DNA of 64,000 nt. Origin: Clostridiales bacterium. Lineage in GTDB: Bacteria > Bacillota > Clostridia > Christensenellales > Aristaeellaceae. Both the position numbers and the translations under genes were made by a program. Numbering within the stretch: position 1 is the stretch's first letter; the number at the start of each line of letters is the position of its first letter. The stretch lies in NCBI GenBank assembly GCA_019419995.1, contig JAHZHZ010000003.1:132816-196815 (forward strand), written 5' to 3'. Under the pieces are notes generated by a model. It saw nothing but the letters and a program-made list of their open reading frames with translations, was not told the origin of the DNA and made no database searches. Shown here piece by piece: positions 43,524 through 50,615 of this stretch.

Positions 43524-44933
43524 ATGGAACTGGGCTTCTGGTCCGTGGTCCCGCCGCTGCTGACAATCGTGCTGGCGCTGGTGACCAAAAACGTATTCAT
43601 CTCTCTGCTGATCGGCATCATGACCGGTGGCATCATCCTCTCGGGCGGATTCTTTGCGGGAATCAATGCCGGCATGTATTACATTGCCGATGCCATGACG
43701 CAGAGCAACACCCTTGTCATCGGTTCCGTAATGCTGACGGCGGCCATCATCTATCTGGCGGAGAAGTCCGGGGGCATTGAGGGTTTCGTGCAGGTCGTGG
43801 TCAAGCGCAAGGGCCTGATCAAGTCCAAGCGCGGCGCAAATATCTTCACCTGGCTGCTGGGTCTGGTGGTGTTCACCTCCGGCACTCTGAGCTGCATGGT
43901 TACCGGCTCCGTTTCCCGTCCGGTCAACGATGCGTTGAAGGTACCTCACGAAAAGTCTGCCTTCATTGTACATACCACGTCTACCCCCTGGTGCGTGCTC
44001 TTCCCGTTCAGCGGTTGGCTGGCTTCCATGGTGGGCTATCTGGTCAGCGGCGGCGTGCCCGAGGGCGAGGCTGTCTCCACGCTGTTTAAGTCCATCTTCT
44101 TTAACTTCTATTGCATTCTGGCCATCGTGCTGGTTCTGGTTCTGGCCATTACGCAGAAGGACTTCGGTCCCATGGCCAAGGCGGAGAAGCGTGCCGCCGA
44201 AACCGGCATGTTGGACGATCCCAAGCACAACAAGGCGGCTGAAGCGGAAGCGCAGGGAGTTGCCAGCGGCGCCAAGCCCCGTGCCATCAACCTGCTGCTG
44301 CCCATTGGCGTGCTGATTGTTGTGGTATTTACCGTGCTGCTCATTTCCGGAAAGGGCAACATTATGAACGGAAATGGCATGCAGGCGCTGATCTGGGCAG
44401 TTGTCACTTCACTGCTTACGGCTGCCGTGCTTTGCGTTGTGGAAGGAATTTTCAAACCCGGCGAGGTTGTGGACCAGATCTTTAATGGCATGAAGGGCTC
44501 CCTGCCCCTGGCCTTTGTGCTGCTCTTCGGCTTCACGATGGGCACCATTGTCAAGGCCATGGACACCGGTTCCTATCTGTCCTACCTCTTCCAGAGATTC
44601 CTGAGCCCCAGCCTGTTGCCGGCGCTCACGTTCCTGATTGCCATGTTGATTTCCTTCGCTACGGGCACTTCCATGGGCACCATGTCCATCATGGCTGTGC
44701 TGTCCCTGCCCATGGCCTATGATATGGGTATCAGCATTCCGCTGGTGGCAGGCGCCATGTTTGCCGGTTCCATCTTTGGCGATCATTCTTCCCCCATTTC
44801 CGATACCACCATCATGACCTGTTCCACCACCGGTTGCGATATCATCGACCATGTCAAGACCCAGTTCCCCTATGTGGCGGGGGTTGCCGTGGTGTCCTTT
44901 GTGCTGTATGTGGTGTTCGGCTTTGTGATGTAA
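43524..44933 (+). CDS. NhaC-family transporter
   Basis: A 469-residue membrane protein with about twelve helices. The C-terminal FGDHSSPISDTTIMTCSTTGCD block is the NhaC-family signature, and the first half has GTLSCMVTGSVSRP. Members exchange sodium for protons or, in amino-acid-linked versions such as the MetT/LysT groups, move amino acids. The place at the end of a D-amino-acid operon suggests an amino-acid or acyl-amino-acid substrate. GGAGGAGG precedes the ATG. A strong terminator follows. Confidence 0.87.
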   Translation: MELGFWSVVPPLLTIVLALVTKNVFISLLIGIMTGGIILSGGFFAGINAGMYYIADAMTQSNTLVIGSVMLTAAIIYLAEKSGGIEGFVQVVVKRKGLIKSKRGANIFTWLLGLVVFTSGTLSCMVTGSVSRPVNDALKVPHEKSAFIVHTTSTPWCVLFPFSGWLASMVGYLVSGGVPEGEAVSTLFKSIFFNFYCILAIVLVLVLAITQKDFGPMAKAEKRAAETGMLDDPKHNKAAEAEAQGVASGAKPRAINLLLPIGVLIVVVFTVLLISGKGNIMNGNGMQALIWAVVTSLLTAAVLCVVEGIFKPGEVVDQIFNGMKGSLPLAFVLLFGFTMGTIVKAMDTGSYLSYLFQRFLSPSLLPALTFLIAMLISFATGTSMGTMSIMAVLSLPMAYDMGISIPLVAGAMFAGSIFGDHSSPISDTTIMTCSTTGCDIIDHVKTQFPYVAGVAVVSFVLYVVFGFVM

Positions 44934-44975
44934 CCGCGGTCGCGGTCAGCACAGCTTGCCGAAAAATAAGCAAGG

Positions 44976-45008
44976 AGCGCGGGAGAGCTTTGGCTCTCCC
45001 GCGCTTTC
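44976..45008 (+). terminator. Terminator of the D-amino-acid operon
   Basis: AGCGCGGGAGAGC (44976-44988) pairs perfectly with 44993-45005 around a TTTG loop, followed by TTC. It also lies just past the stop of the convergent small gene. Confidence 0.85.
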
Positions 45009-45058
45009 ATCGTCTCCGCAAGGTGCGCGGCGGGGACGGGCCGCTTCTTCAGCGGATT

Positions 45059-45331
45059 TCAGACCTTCCATGCGATGGAAGCCGGCATGGCGTCCAGCCT
45101 CGTGCAGTTGGTCAGATCGTTCGTGGGAATGACGAAAGTGCAGCTTCCCATGTCCTCCTGGGAAATGATGGCCGCCAGAGCATAGACGATTGTCTGATAG
45201 TCCAGGCCCCTTTGGGAGAAATCCGCAGCCATGGAGCGTGCCCGGGCAAAGGCGTCTTTGCCGTTTAAAGCTCTGATTTCGGAGACAAGCAGCCCGGGGC
45301 ATTCTGCGGATATACTTTGCAGCCCCATCAT
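45059..45331 (-). CDS. Small protein of unknown function
   Basis: A 90-residue frame on the minus strand with an AGGAG just before two consecutive ATG codons (45331, 45328; the second has better spacing). The sequence is soluble-looking, with three cysteines and no motif I recognise. It lies downstream of the DUF134/NifX-like gene but behind a hairpin. Its SD and position between genes argue that it is real; no longer frame competes for the space. The function is unknown. Confidence 0.5.
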   Translation of the reverse strand: MMGLQSISAECPGLLVSEIRALNGKDAFARARSMAADFSQRGLDYQTIVYALAAIISQEDMGSCTFVIPTNDLTNCTRLDAMPASIAWKV

Positions 45332-45367
45332 TTCTCCTGAAATCGCGCAGTGCGATTACACAAATAT

Positions 45368-45398
45368 GGCGGCCTGCGATGTGGTTTCGCAGACCGCC
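45368..45398 (-). terminator. Hairpin after the DUF134/NifX gene
   Basis: Segments 45368-45379 and 45387-45398 (GGCGGTCTGCGA on the minus strand) pair with one G-T, loop of seven. The T-run after it is short, so readthrough into the small gene is likely. Confidence 0.55.
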
Positions 45399-45413
45399 TT
45401 TAACTATGATGGA

Positions 45414-46199
45414 TCAGTGACAGCCGTGTTCGCCGCAGCCATGCTCGCCGCAGCCGTGCTCGCCACAATCGTGGCCGCTTCCGCCGTGCTCATGTTCATG
45501 GTGGCTGCACCGGACGTCGGGATTATAGTCCAGCGTTCCTTCCAGCAGGGACTGGACCGCCGCGTCCGCATCTCCGCTCACTCCGCCATAGAGCTTGATT
45601 CCCATGCGGGCGAGTGCCGTCTGAGCGCCGCCGCCGATGCCGCCGCAAATCAGTTCGTCCACCCGCTGGGTCACCAGAAAACCCGCCAGAGCGCCATGTC
45701 CGCTGCCCATGGTGTCCACCACTTCGCTGTGAACAATTTTGCCCTCTTCCACGTCGTAAATCTTGAACTGAGCCGTGTGTCCAAAATGCTGAAAGACCTG
45801 TCCGTTTTCATAGGTAACCGCAATGCGCATCATTTTTTCTCCTTTCTCCGTGGATGTGGAATTTTGTCCCACAAATCCACACTTCCTGCCACAACAGTGT
45901 CTGGCGGACCCTTCGCAGAGGCGATACCGCCCTCCCGCGATTTCCAGGCGCTTTCCATTGACCAGGGCGTCCGAGAGCTTGTGGCGGGCATTCTCATATA
46001 TCTCCGTCACTGTTGTGCGGGAGATATCCATCTGCACCGCGCACTGCTCATGGGTTCGCTTTTCATAATCTACGATGCGCAGCACTTCGTATTCGTCGAT
46101 GCTGAGCACTACGGTCTCCACCTCGGCCTTTCCCTCCGGCACAAAGCTCATTTGCTCCGGCATTCGGCAGATGCGGCGACAGCGCTGGGGCCTGGGCAA
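45414..46199 (-). CDS. DUF134 HTH protein fused to a NifX/dinitrogenase-cofactor domain
   Basis: 261 residues. The first about 95 residues are a DUF134 helix-turn-helix domain (PRPQRCRRICRMPE, then ISRTTVTEIYENARHKL). Residues about 120-230 are a NifX/NifB C-terminal-like domain (HFGHTAQFKIYDVEEG, MGSGHGALAGFLV). The C-terminus has a His/Cys-rich tail with three GEHGC units, probably metal-binding. The first ATG is directly against the SD; a TTG at 46199 has nine-base spacing and yields the family N-terminus (M)PRP, so I start there. It may sense or carry an iron-sulfur or metal cofactor; no nitrogenase genes are seen. Confidence 0.87.
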   Translation of the reverse strand: MPRPQRCRRICRMPEQMSFVPEGKAEVETVVLSIDEYEVLRIVDYEKRTHEQCAVQMDISRTTVTEIYENARHKLSDALVNGKRLEIAGGRYRLCEGSARHCCGRKCGFVGQNSTSTEKGEKMMRIAVTYENGQVFQHFGHTAQFKIYDVEEGKIVHSEVVDTMGSGHGALAGFLVTQRVDELICGGIGGGAQTALARMGIKLYGGVSGDADAAVQSLLEGTLDYNPDVRCSHHEHEHGGSGHDCGEHGCGEHGCGEHGCH

Positions 46200-46230
46200 G
46201 GAAATCATCTCCTATTTCCGTCATATGTCG

Positions 46231-46259
46231 ATTATAGCATGGAGGAAGGAAGCTGTCAA
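46231..46259 (-). promoter_or_regulatory. Consensus promoter for the DUF134/NifX gene
   Basis: Minus strand TTGACA (46254-46259), 17-base spacer, TATAAT (46231-46236): a perfect match to both consensus hexamers. It overlaps the last codons of the Crp/Fnr-like gene. Confidence 0.9.
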
Positions 46260-46924
46260 GGGGCGGGGCGCATGATTTTAAAATTGCTTCGGTGGTAGTC
46301 CAACAGACCTTCGGCCTTCAGGCGGCTCAATTCTGCGGAAAGGGCACTGCGGTCCACGGAGAGGTAATCGGCCAATTGCTGACGATTGAGGGGAATTTCA
46401 AAGGCGGCGCATTGCCTGCGGCGGGCTTCGGCGGAGAGATAGGAGAGGAGCTTTTCCCGAATGCTGCGTTGGCTGATGTGGGTCAGCTTTTCATTGAGGT
46501 ATAGGTTTTTAGAAGCCATGGCGGAGAGCAGGTTTTCAACCATGCGCCGATGATGGGGGCACAGCTTGGGGCAATTGGCCACCACCCGGGAATAGTTCAT
46601 AAACATCACCACGGAAGGAGCGCCGGCGACGGCGCTTACGTTCAGGGGCAATTGGGGACAGGCGGCGAAGCTCTCTGCAAAGAGAGCGGCGCTTTCCAGT
46701 GCGGCCAGGATATTTCGATTGCCCCAGTAATCTTCCTGAAGGATAAGGATCTTTCCCTCCAATACGATGCCCAGATCATGGATGCAGTTCCCGGCGGACA
46801 GAATGACGGCATCCCTGTCGTAGCTTTGCACCCGGGGCTCCAGACAGCGGAGCATTTCCTCCAGCTGCGTCGCCTCGATTCCGGCAAATAGGGGGGACTG
46901 TTGAAGAACATTCAGATATTGCAC
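46256..46924 (-). CDS. Crp/Fnr-family transcription regulator
   Basis: 222 residues. An N-terminal cyclic-nucleotide-type beta-barrel (about 10-120, LFAGIEATQLEEML... VILSAGNCIHDLGIVLEGKILI) leads through a long dimer helix to a C-terminal winged helix (LNRQQLADYLSVDRSALSAELSRLKAEGLL). No N-terminal Fnr cysteine cluster is present, though CPQL and CPKLCPHH occur further in. The open frame continues far upstream, but GAGGAGG selects a GTG at 46924. It is divergent from the zinc-ribbon/ferredoxin pair, with a perfect palindrome between, and probably controls that pair. Confidence 0.9.
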   Translation of the reverse strand: MQYLNVLQQSPLFAGIEATQLEEMLRCLEPRVQSYDRDAVILSAGNCIHDLGIVLEGKILILQEDYWGNRNILAALESAALFAESFAACPQLPLNVSAVAGAPSVVMFMNYSRVVANCPKLCPHHRRMVENLLSAMASKNLYLNEKLTHISQRSIREKLLSYLSAEARRRQCAAFEIPLNRQQLADYLSVDRSALSAELSRLKAEGLLDYHRSNFKIMRPAP

Positions 46925-46939
46925 GGCGATCCTCCTCAA

Positions 46940-46957
46940 ATGTTGTAAAAACAACAT
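46940..46957. promoter_or_regulatory. Palindromic operator between the Crp/Fnr gene and the ferredoxin genes
   Basis: ATGTTGT-AAAA-ACAACAT: perfect 7-base arms and a 4-base centre, the size of Crp/Fnr sites. Downstream on the plus strand is TATAGT (46973-46978) without a recognisable -35, and the site centre is about 36-37 bases before the predicted start, near a class II activator position. On the minus strand it lies about 20 bases before the regulator's start codon, so autoregulation is also likely. Confidence 0.75.
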
Positions 46958-47014
46958 ACTTATGGACGGCATTATAGTAGAATACAGATAGAAAAGCAAG
47001 AGGGAGGCGAAAGA

Positions 47015-47284
47015 ATGGCGCAAATTTACAGCGGTTGCCCCGGTGCAGCGCGCCTGAAGGTGCCCACCATTACAGAAAAAATCTGCCCGGTGTGTGGGTC
47101 GGTAATCGAGCTGTTTTCTACAGATGTGAGCGTAGCCTGTGATAGATGTGGCTTTGTGGCTTACAATGATCTTCAAAGCTGCATACAGTGGTGCGAACAT
47201 GCCCGGGAGTGCATTGGAGAGGAAATGTACGAAAAATTGGTGAAAAACAGGGAGGGGAAAGATCATGATCCGAAAAATCATTGA
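47015..47284 (+). CDS. Small zinc-ribbon-like cysteine-rich protein
   Basis: 89 residues with a CPVC...CDRC pair (about residues 24-27 and 43-46) that could bind zinc or an iron-sulfur centre, and two further cysteines in CIQWCEHARECIG. It overlaps the ferredoxin gene by 20 bases and is probably a partner or accessory protein. GGGAGG precedes the ATG. The same small Cys-rich/ferredoxin pairing beside an Fnr-like regulator suggests a redox or nitrosative stress role, an inference from context only. Confidence 0.75.
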   Translation: MAQIYSGCPGAARLKVPTITEKICPVCGSVIELFSTDVSVACDRCGFVAYNDLQSCIQWCEHARECIGEEMYEKLVKNREGKDHDPKNH

Positions 47285-47966
47285 AATTGATGAATCCCTT
47301 TGCAACGGTTGCGGGGCGTGCGCGAAGGCCTGCCATGAAGGGGCGATTGGCATGGTCGACGGCGTGGCCAAACTTCTCAGGGAAGACTACTGCGATGGCC
47401 TGGGAGACTGTTTGCCCGCATGTCCCATGGATGCCATACGCTTTGTGGAACGCGAAGCGCCGGAATACGATGCTGAAGCTGTGCGCAAGGCTCAACAAAT
47501 GGAGAAGGGCCCACGCGCCTGCCCGGGCAGCGTCCCCCAGATCCTGGATGGAAAACCCGCAGGGGAAACTGGTTTCCACCAGGCCGCGCCGGGGCGCCTG
47601 GGCAACTGGCCCGTGCAGATTCAATTGGCGCCGGTGCGCGCCCCTTATTTTGACGGTGCAGATCTCCTGATCGCCGCGGACTGCACGGCATATGCGTTCG
47701 GGAGTTTCCACGAAACCTTTATTCGGGGGCGCACCGTCCTGATCGCCTGCCCGAAACTGGATGGCGTCAACTATGCGGAGAAGCTTGCGGCCATACTGGC
47801 CGGCAACGATATCCGAACCATCACCCTGGTGCGCATGCAGGTGCCCTGCTGCGGAGGGCTGGAGCGCATGCTGCAAGCCGCCCTGGAAAATAGCGGACGC
47901 AAGATCCCCATGAAAACCGTGATCATCGGTATGGACGGAAGCATCGTGCATCAGCAAGCGAAATGA
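47265..47966 (+). CDS. 4Fe-4S ferredoxin-domain protein
   Basis: 233 residues. Two [4Fe-4S] motifs sit in the first 55 residues: CNGCGACAKAC and a second cluster with CDGLGDCLPAC followed by P. The remaining 175 residues form an alpha/beta domain with CTAYAF, ACPKLDG and VPCCGG cysteines. The layout matches a family of ferredoxin-like proteins often found near Crp/Fnr regulators. It probably transfers electrons in the cytoplasm; the partner enzyme is not visible. GGGAGGGG precedes the ATG within the upstream gene. Confidence 0.85.
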   Translation: MIRKIIEIDESLCNGCGACAKACHEGAIGMVDGVAKLLREDYCDGLGDCLPACPMDAIRFVEREAPEYDAEAVRKAQQMEKGPRACPGSVPQILDGKPAGETGFHQAAPGRLGNWPVQIQLAPVRAPYFDGADLLIAADCTAYAFGSFHETFIRGRTVLIACPKLDGVNYAEKLAAILAGNDIRTITLVRMQVPCCGGLERMLQAALENSGRKIPMKTVIIGMDGSIVHQQAK

Positions 47967-47976
47967 ACCAATAAAA

Positions 47977-48004
47977 GTGGCTCCGCGTATTTTCGCGGAG
48001 CCAC
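47977..48004. terminator. Bidirectional terminator
   Basis: GTGGCTCCGCG (47977-47987) pairs perfectly with CGCGGAGCCAC (47994-48004). It lies between the convergent ferredoxin and nfnB genes; the minus-strand side has TTTTA. Confidence 0.85.
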
Positions 48005-48025
48005 AGACATTTTGGCGGGTATCAT

Positions 48026-49450
48026 TTATTTCTTGTTCCGGATATACTCGTCGATGGCAGCGGCGGCATTCTTGCCCGCGCCCATGGCGAGGATGACGGT
48101 GGCGGCGCCGGTCACCGCATCGCCTCCGGCGTACACGCCCTCGCGGCTGGTCAAGCCGTCTTCACCCTGGGTGATGATGCAGCCGTGCTTGTTGGCGTCC
48201 AAACCGGGGGTGGTGGAGCGAATCAGCGGATTCGGGCTGGTGCCCAGAGCCATGATCATGGTGTCGATATCCAGGACAAATTCGCTGCCCTCTTTCACAA
48301 TGGGGCGGCGACGGCCAGAAGCATCCGGCTCGCCCAGCTCCATTTCCACGCACTTCATGCCGCAAACTTCGCCGTTGCGGGGATCGCGGGGATCGTCAGG
48401 ATTGTTGTAACCCAACACTTCCACGGGATTGGTGAGGGTCTTGAAGATGATGCCTTCCTCCTCGGCGTGTTCCACTTCTTCCCGACGGGCAGGCAGCTCG
48501 GCCATGCCGCGGCGATAGACGATGTACACTTCCTCAGCGCCCAGGCGCTTGGCGCAGCGGGCAGCATCCATGGCCACGTTGCCGCCGCCTACCACCGCCA
48601 CCTTTTTGCCGTGGCGAATGGGGGTCTTGCTGTCCGGCAGATAGGCCTTCATCAGATTGATGCGGGTCAGGAATTCATTGGCGGAATACACGCCCTTGAG
48701 GCTTTCGCCCGGGATGCCCATGAAGCGGGGCAGGCCGGCGCCGGAGCCGATAAATACGGCTTCGTTGCCCATTTCAAACAGTTCGTCGATGGTGAGCACC
48801 TTGCCGATGACCATATCGGTCTCAATATCTACGCCCAGGTCCTTCAGGTTGTCCACTTCCTTGTTGACGATGGCCTTGGGCAGACGGAACTCCGGAATGC
48901 CGTAGGACAGCACGCCGCCGGCCACATGCAGCGCCTCATAGATGGTGACCTTGTAGCCGAGCTTGGCCAGGTCGCCTGCGCAGGTCAGACCCGCCGGGCC
49001 CGCGCCGATCACGGCCACTTTGTGGCCATTGGGAGCGGGAGCCGTCGCCTTTTCCGTGGAATGCTCCCGATGCCAGTCGGCCACGAAGCGCTCCAGGCGG
49101 CCGATGCCCACCGGCTCGCCCTTGATGCCGCGCACGCATTTGGATTCGCACTGGGTTTCCTGAGGGCAGACGCGGCCGCAGACGGCGGGAAGCGTGGACT
49201 GCTTGTGAAGAATTTCAAAGGCGCCTTCCATATCTTCGTTGGCCACTTTTTCGATGAAGGCGGGAATATCGATGCGCACCGGGCAGGCTGCTACGCAGGG
49301 ATGATTCTTGCAGTGCAGGCAGCGCTTTGCCTCATTGACGGCCATTTCATAGGTGTAGCCGGTGGCAACTTCCTCAAAAACTTTGTTGCGGTAATTGGGC
49401 TCCAGAGAGGGCATGGGGCACTTGACGGGACTCATATTCCGATCGGCCAT
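48026..49450 (-). CDS. nfnB: NADH-dependent ferredoxin:NADP oxidoreductase, large subunit (NfnB/GltD-like)
   Basis: A 474-residue flavoprotein. The N-terminus has cysteine clusters for two [4Fe-4S] centres (CLHCKNHPCVAACP and CGRVCPQETQCESKC). A first dinucleotide fold binds FAD (VIGAGPAGLTCAG) and a second binds NADPH (VVGGGNVAMDAAR); the C-terminal GGDAVTGAATVILAMGAG is typical of the GltD family. Paired with NfnA it forms the electron-bifurcating transhydrogenase of anaerobes. The ATG at 49450 follows AGGAGG; the frame runs further but lacks an SD. Without context it could be called a glutamate synthase small chain; the partner decides otherwise. Confidence 0.92.
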   Translation of the reverse strand: MADRNMSPVKCPMPSLEPNYRNKVFEEVATGYTYEMAVNEAKRCLHCKNHPCVAACPVRIDIPAFIEKVANEDMEGAFEILHKQSTLPAVCGRVCPQETQCESKCVRGIKGEPVGIGRLERFVADWHREHSTEKATAPAPNGHKVAVIGAGPAGLTCAGDLAKLGYKVTIYEALHVAGGVLSYGIPEFRLPKAIVNKEVDNLKDLGVDIETDMVIGKVLTIDELFEMGNEAVFIGSGAGLPRFMGIPGESLKGVYSANEFLTRINLMKAYLPDSKTPIRHGKKVAVVGGGNVAMDAARCAKRLGAEEVYIVYRRGMAELPARREEVEHAEEEGIIFKTLTNPVEVLGYNNPDDPRDPRNGEVCGMKCVEMELGEPDASGRRRPIVKEGSEFVLDIDTMIMALGTSPNPLIRSTTPGLDANKHGCIITQGEDGLTSREGVYAGGDAVTGAATVILAMGAGKNAAAAIDEYIRNKK

Positions 49451-49451
49451 T

Positions 49452-50294
49452 TTATTCGACCTCCTTTTTGAAAAGGTTGCAGGTTTCTTCACGCTTGTGG
49501 GCCTCAAAGTCACGGTACATGGCGCCGCGCTTCATGGCTTCGTAACAGTCTACCAGATGGCCGTCAAAATCGGGGCCGTCCACGCAGGCGAACTTGGTTT
49601 CTCCACCCACGGTCAGGCGGCAGCCGCCGCACATGCCCGTGCCGTCTACCATAACGGGGTTCATGGAAACGACGGTCTTCACGCCGTACTTCTTGGTGGT
49701 CAGGCAGACGAATTTCATCATAATCACAGGGCCGATGGCAATGACCTCGTCATAATTTTCACCGGCAACGATGGCCTCCTCCAGCGGAACGGTGACCACA
49801 CCCTTGCGGCCATAGGTGCCGTCGTCAGTCATCATAAACAGCTTGTCGGAACAGGCCTTGAATTCGTCCTCCAGAATGACCAGATCCTTGCAGCGGAAGC
49901 CTACAAAGGAATGCACCTCGGCGCCCGCGGCATGCAGGGCCTGGGCAACCGGCAATGCGATGGCGCAGCCCACGCCGCCGCCCACGACGGCCACTTTTTT
50001 CAGGCCTTCAATGTGGGTGGGCTTGCCCAGCGGGCCTACGAAATCCTGAAGGTATTCGCCCTCCTGCTTGGCGTTGAGCTCCATCGTGGTTCCGCCGACG
50101 ATCTGGAAGATAATGTCAACGGTGCCCTTTTCCCGGTCATAGCCGGCGATGGTCAGGGGAATTCGCTCGCCATCCTCGTTTACCCGGAGGATGATGAACT
50201 GGCCTGCCTCAGCCTTGCGGGCGACCATGGGCGCCTCAATCACCATGCGTGTAACCGTAGGATTTAACGCCTCTTTGCGGACAATCTTAAACAT
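49452..50294 (-). CDS. nfnA: NADH-dependent ferredoxin:NADP oxidoreductase, small subunit (NfnA)
   Basis: A 280-residue ferredoxin-reductase-like flavoprotein. The FAD-binding region has PLTIAGY, the NAD-binding region VGGGVGCAIALP, and a C-terminal [2Fe-2S] site is formed by DGTGMCGGCRLTVGG and the later FACVDGPDFDGH. The same fold is found in dihydroorotate dehydrogenase electron-transfer subunits, but the immediate nfnB neighbour (one base between the genes) supports NfnA. The complex couples NADH, reduced ferredoxin and NADP in anaerobic redox balance. Confidence 0.92.
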   Translation of the reverse strand: MFKIVRKEALNPTVTRMVIEAPMVARKAEAGQFIILRVNEDGERIPLTIAGYDREKGTVDIIFQIVGGTTMELNAKQEGEYLQDFVGPLGKPTHIEGLKKVAVVGGGVGCAIALPVAQALHAAGAEVHSFVGFRCKDLVILEDEFKACSDKLFMMTDDGTYGRKGVVTVPLEEAIVAGENYDEVIAIGPVIMMKFVCLTTKKYGVKTVVSMNPVMVDGTGMCGGCRLTVGGETKFACVDGPDFDGHLVDCYEAMKRGAMYRDFEAHKREETCNLFKKEVE

Positions 50295-50362
50295 ATAATC
50301 CCTCTTCTCTGTTTAGCATGTACAAAAGTACGGATAAGACGCATGCTGCGCCCAAATACTCG

Positions 50363-50390
50363 TTTATATACTATCACAAATTGCTTTCAA
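50363..50390 (-). promoter_or_regulatory. Promoter for nfnAB
   Basis: Minus strand TTGAAA (50385-50390), 16-base spacer, TATAAA (50363-50368). A GTAC-AAAA-GTAC dyad lies between it and the start codon (about 50321-50332). I see nothing else in 50391-50540. Confidence 0.6.
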
Positions 50391-50540
50391 ATACAAGATA
50401 TTTTTGCACGCTGCACAACTTGCCGCGGCAAAAATGTACGAATTCCGGCCTTGAGGGCGCTTTGAGACAAGCCGTGCGCCGCATGAGCGGAACCATTGCA
50501 CCCGGCCGTTGTGGGAAAAGTCGAAAAATAGCCCGGAAAA

Positions 50541-50595
50541 GCCGACGGCACCTGGGGGAATAGAAGAAACTTTTCCCCAATCCGATGCCGCCGGC
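50541..50595 (-). terminator. Terminator after folC
   Basis: On the minus strand GCCGGCGGCA (50586-50595) pairs with TGCCGTCGGC (50541-50550), with further TTGGGG/CCCCCA pairing, followed by TTTTCC. Confidence 0.75.
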
Positions 50596-50615
50596 AGCTT
50601 GTCAAAGCCTGGTTT

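Noticed and set aside
45231..46298. A 355-codon plus-strand frame over the DUF134/NifX gene
   Set aside because: The minus strand encodes recognised domains with a promoter and SD; the plus-strand translation has neither.
48026..49450. Glutamate synthase small subunit (GltD)
   Set aside because: No GltB large subunit is near, and the gene directly follows an NfnA-type flavoprotein with a [2Fe-2S] site, the arrangement of NfnAB.
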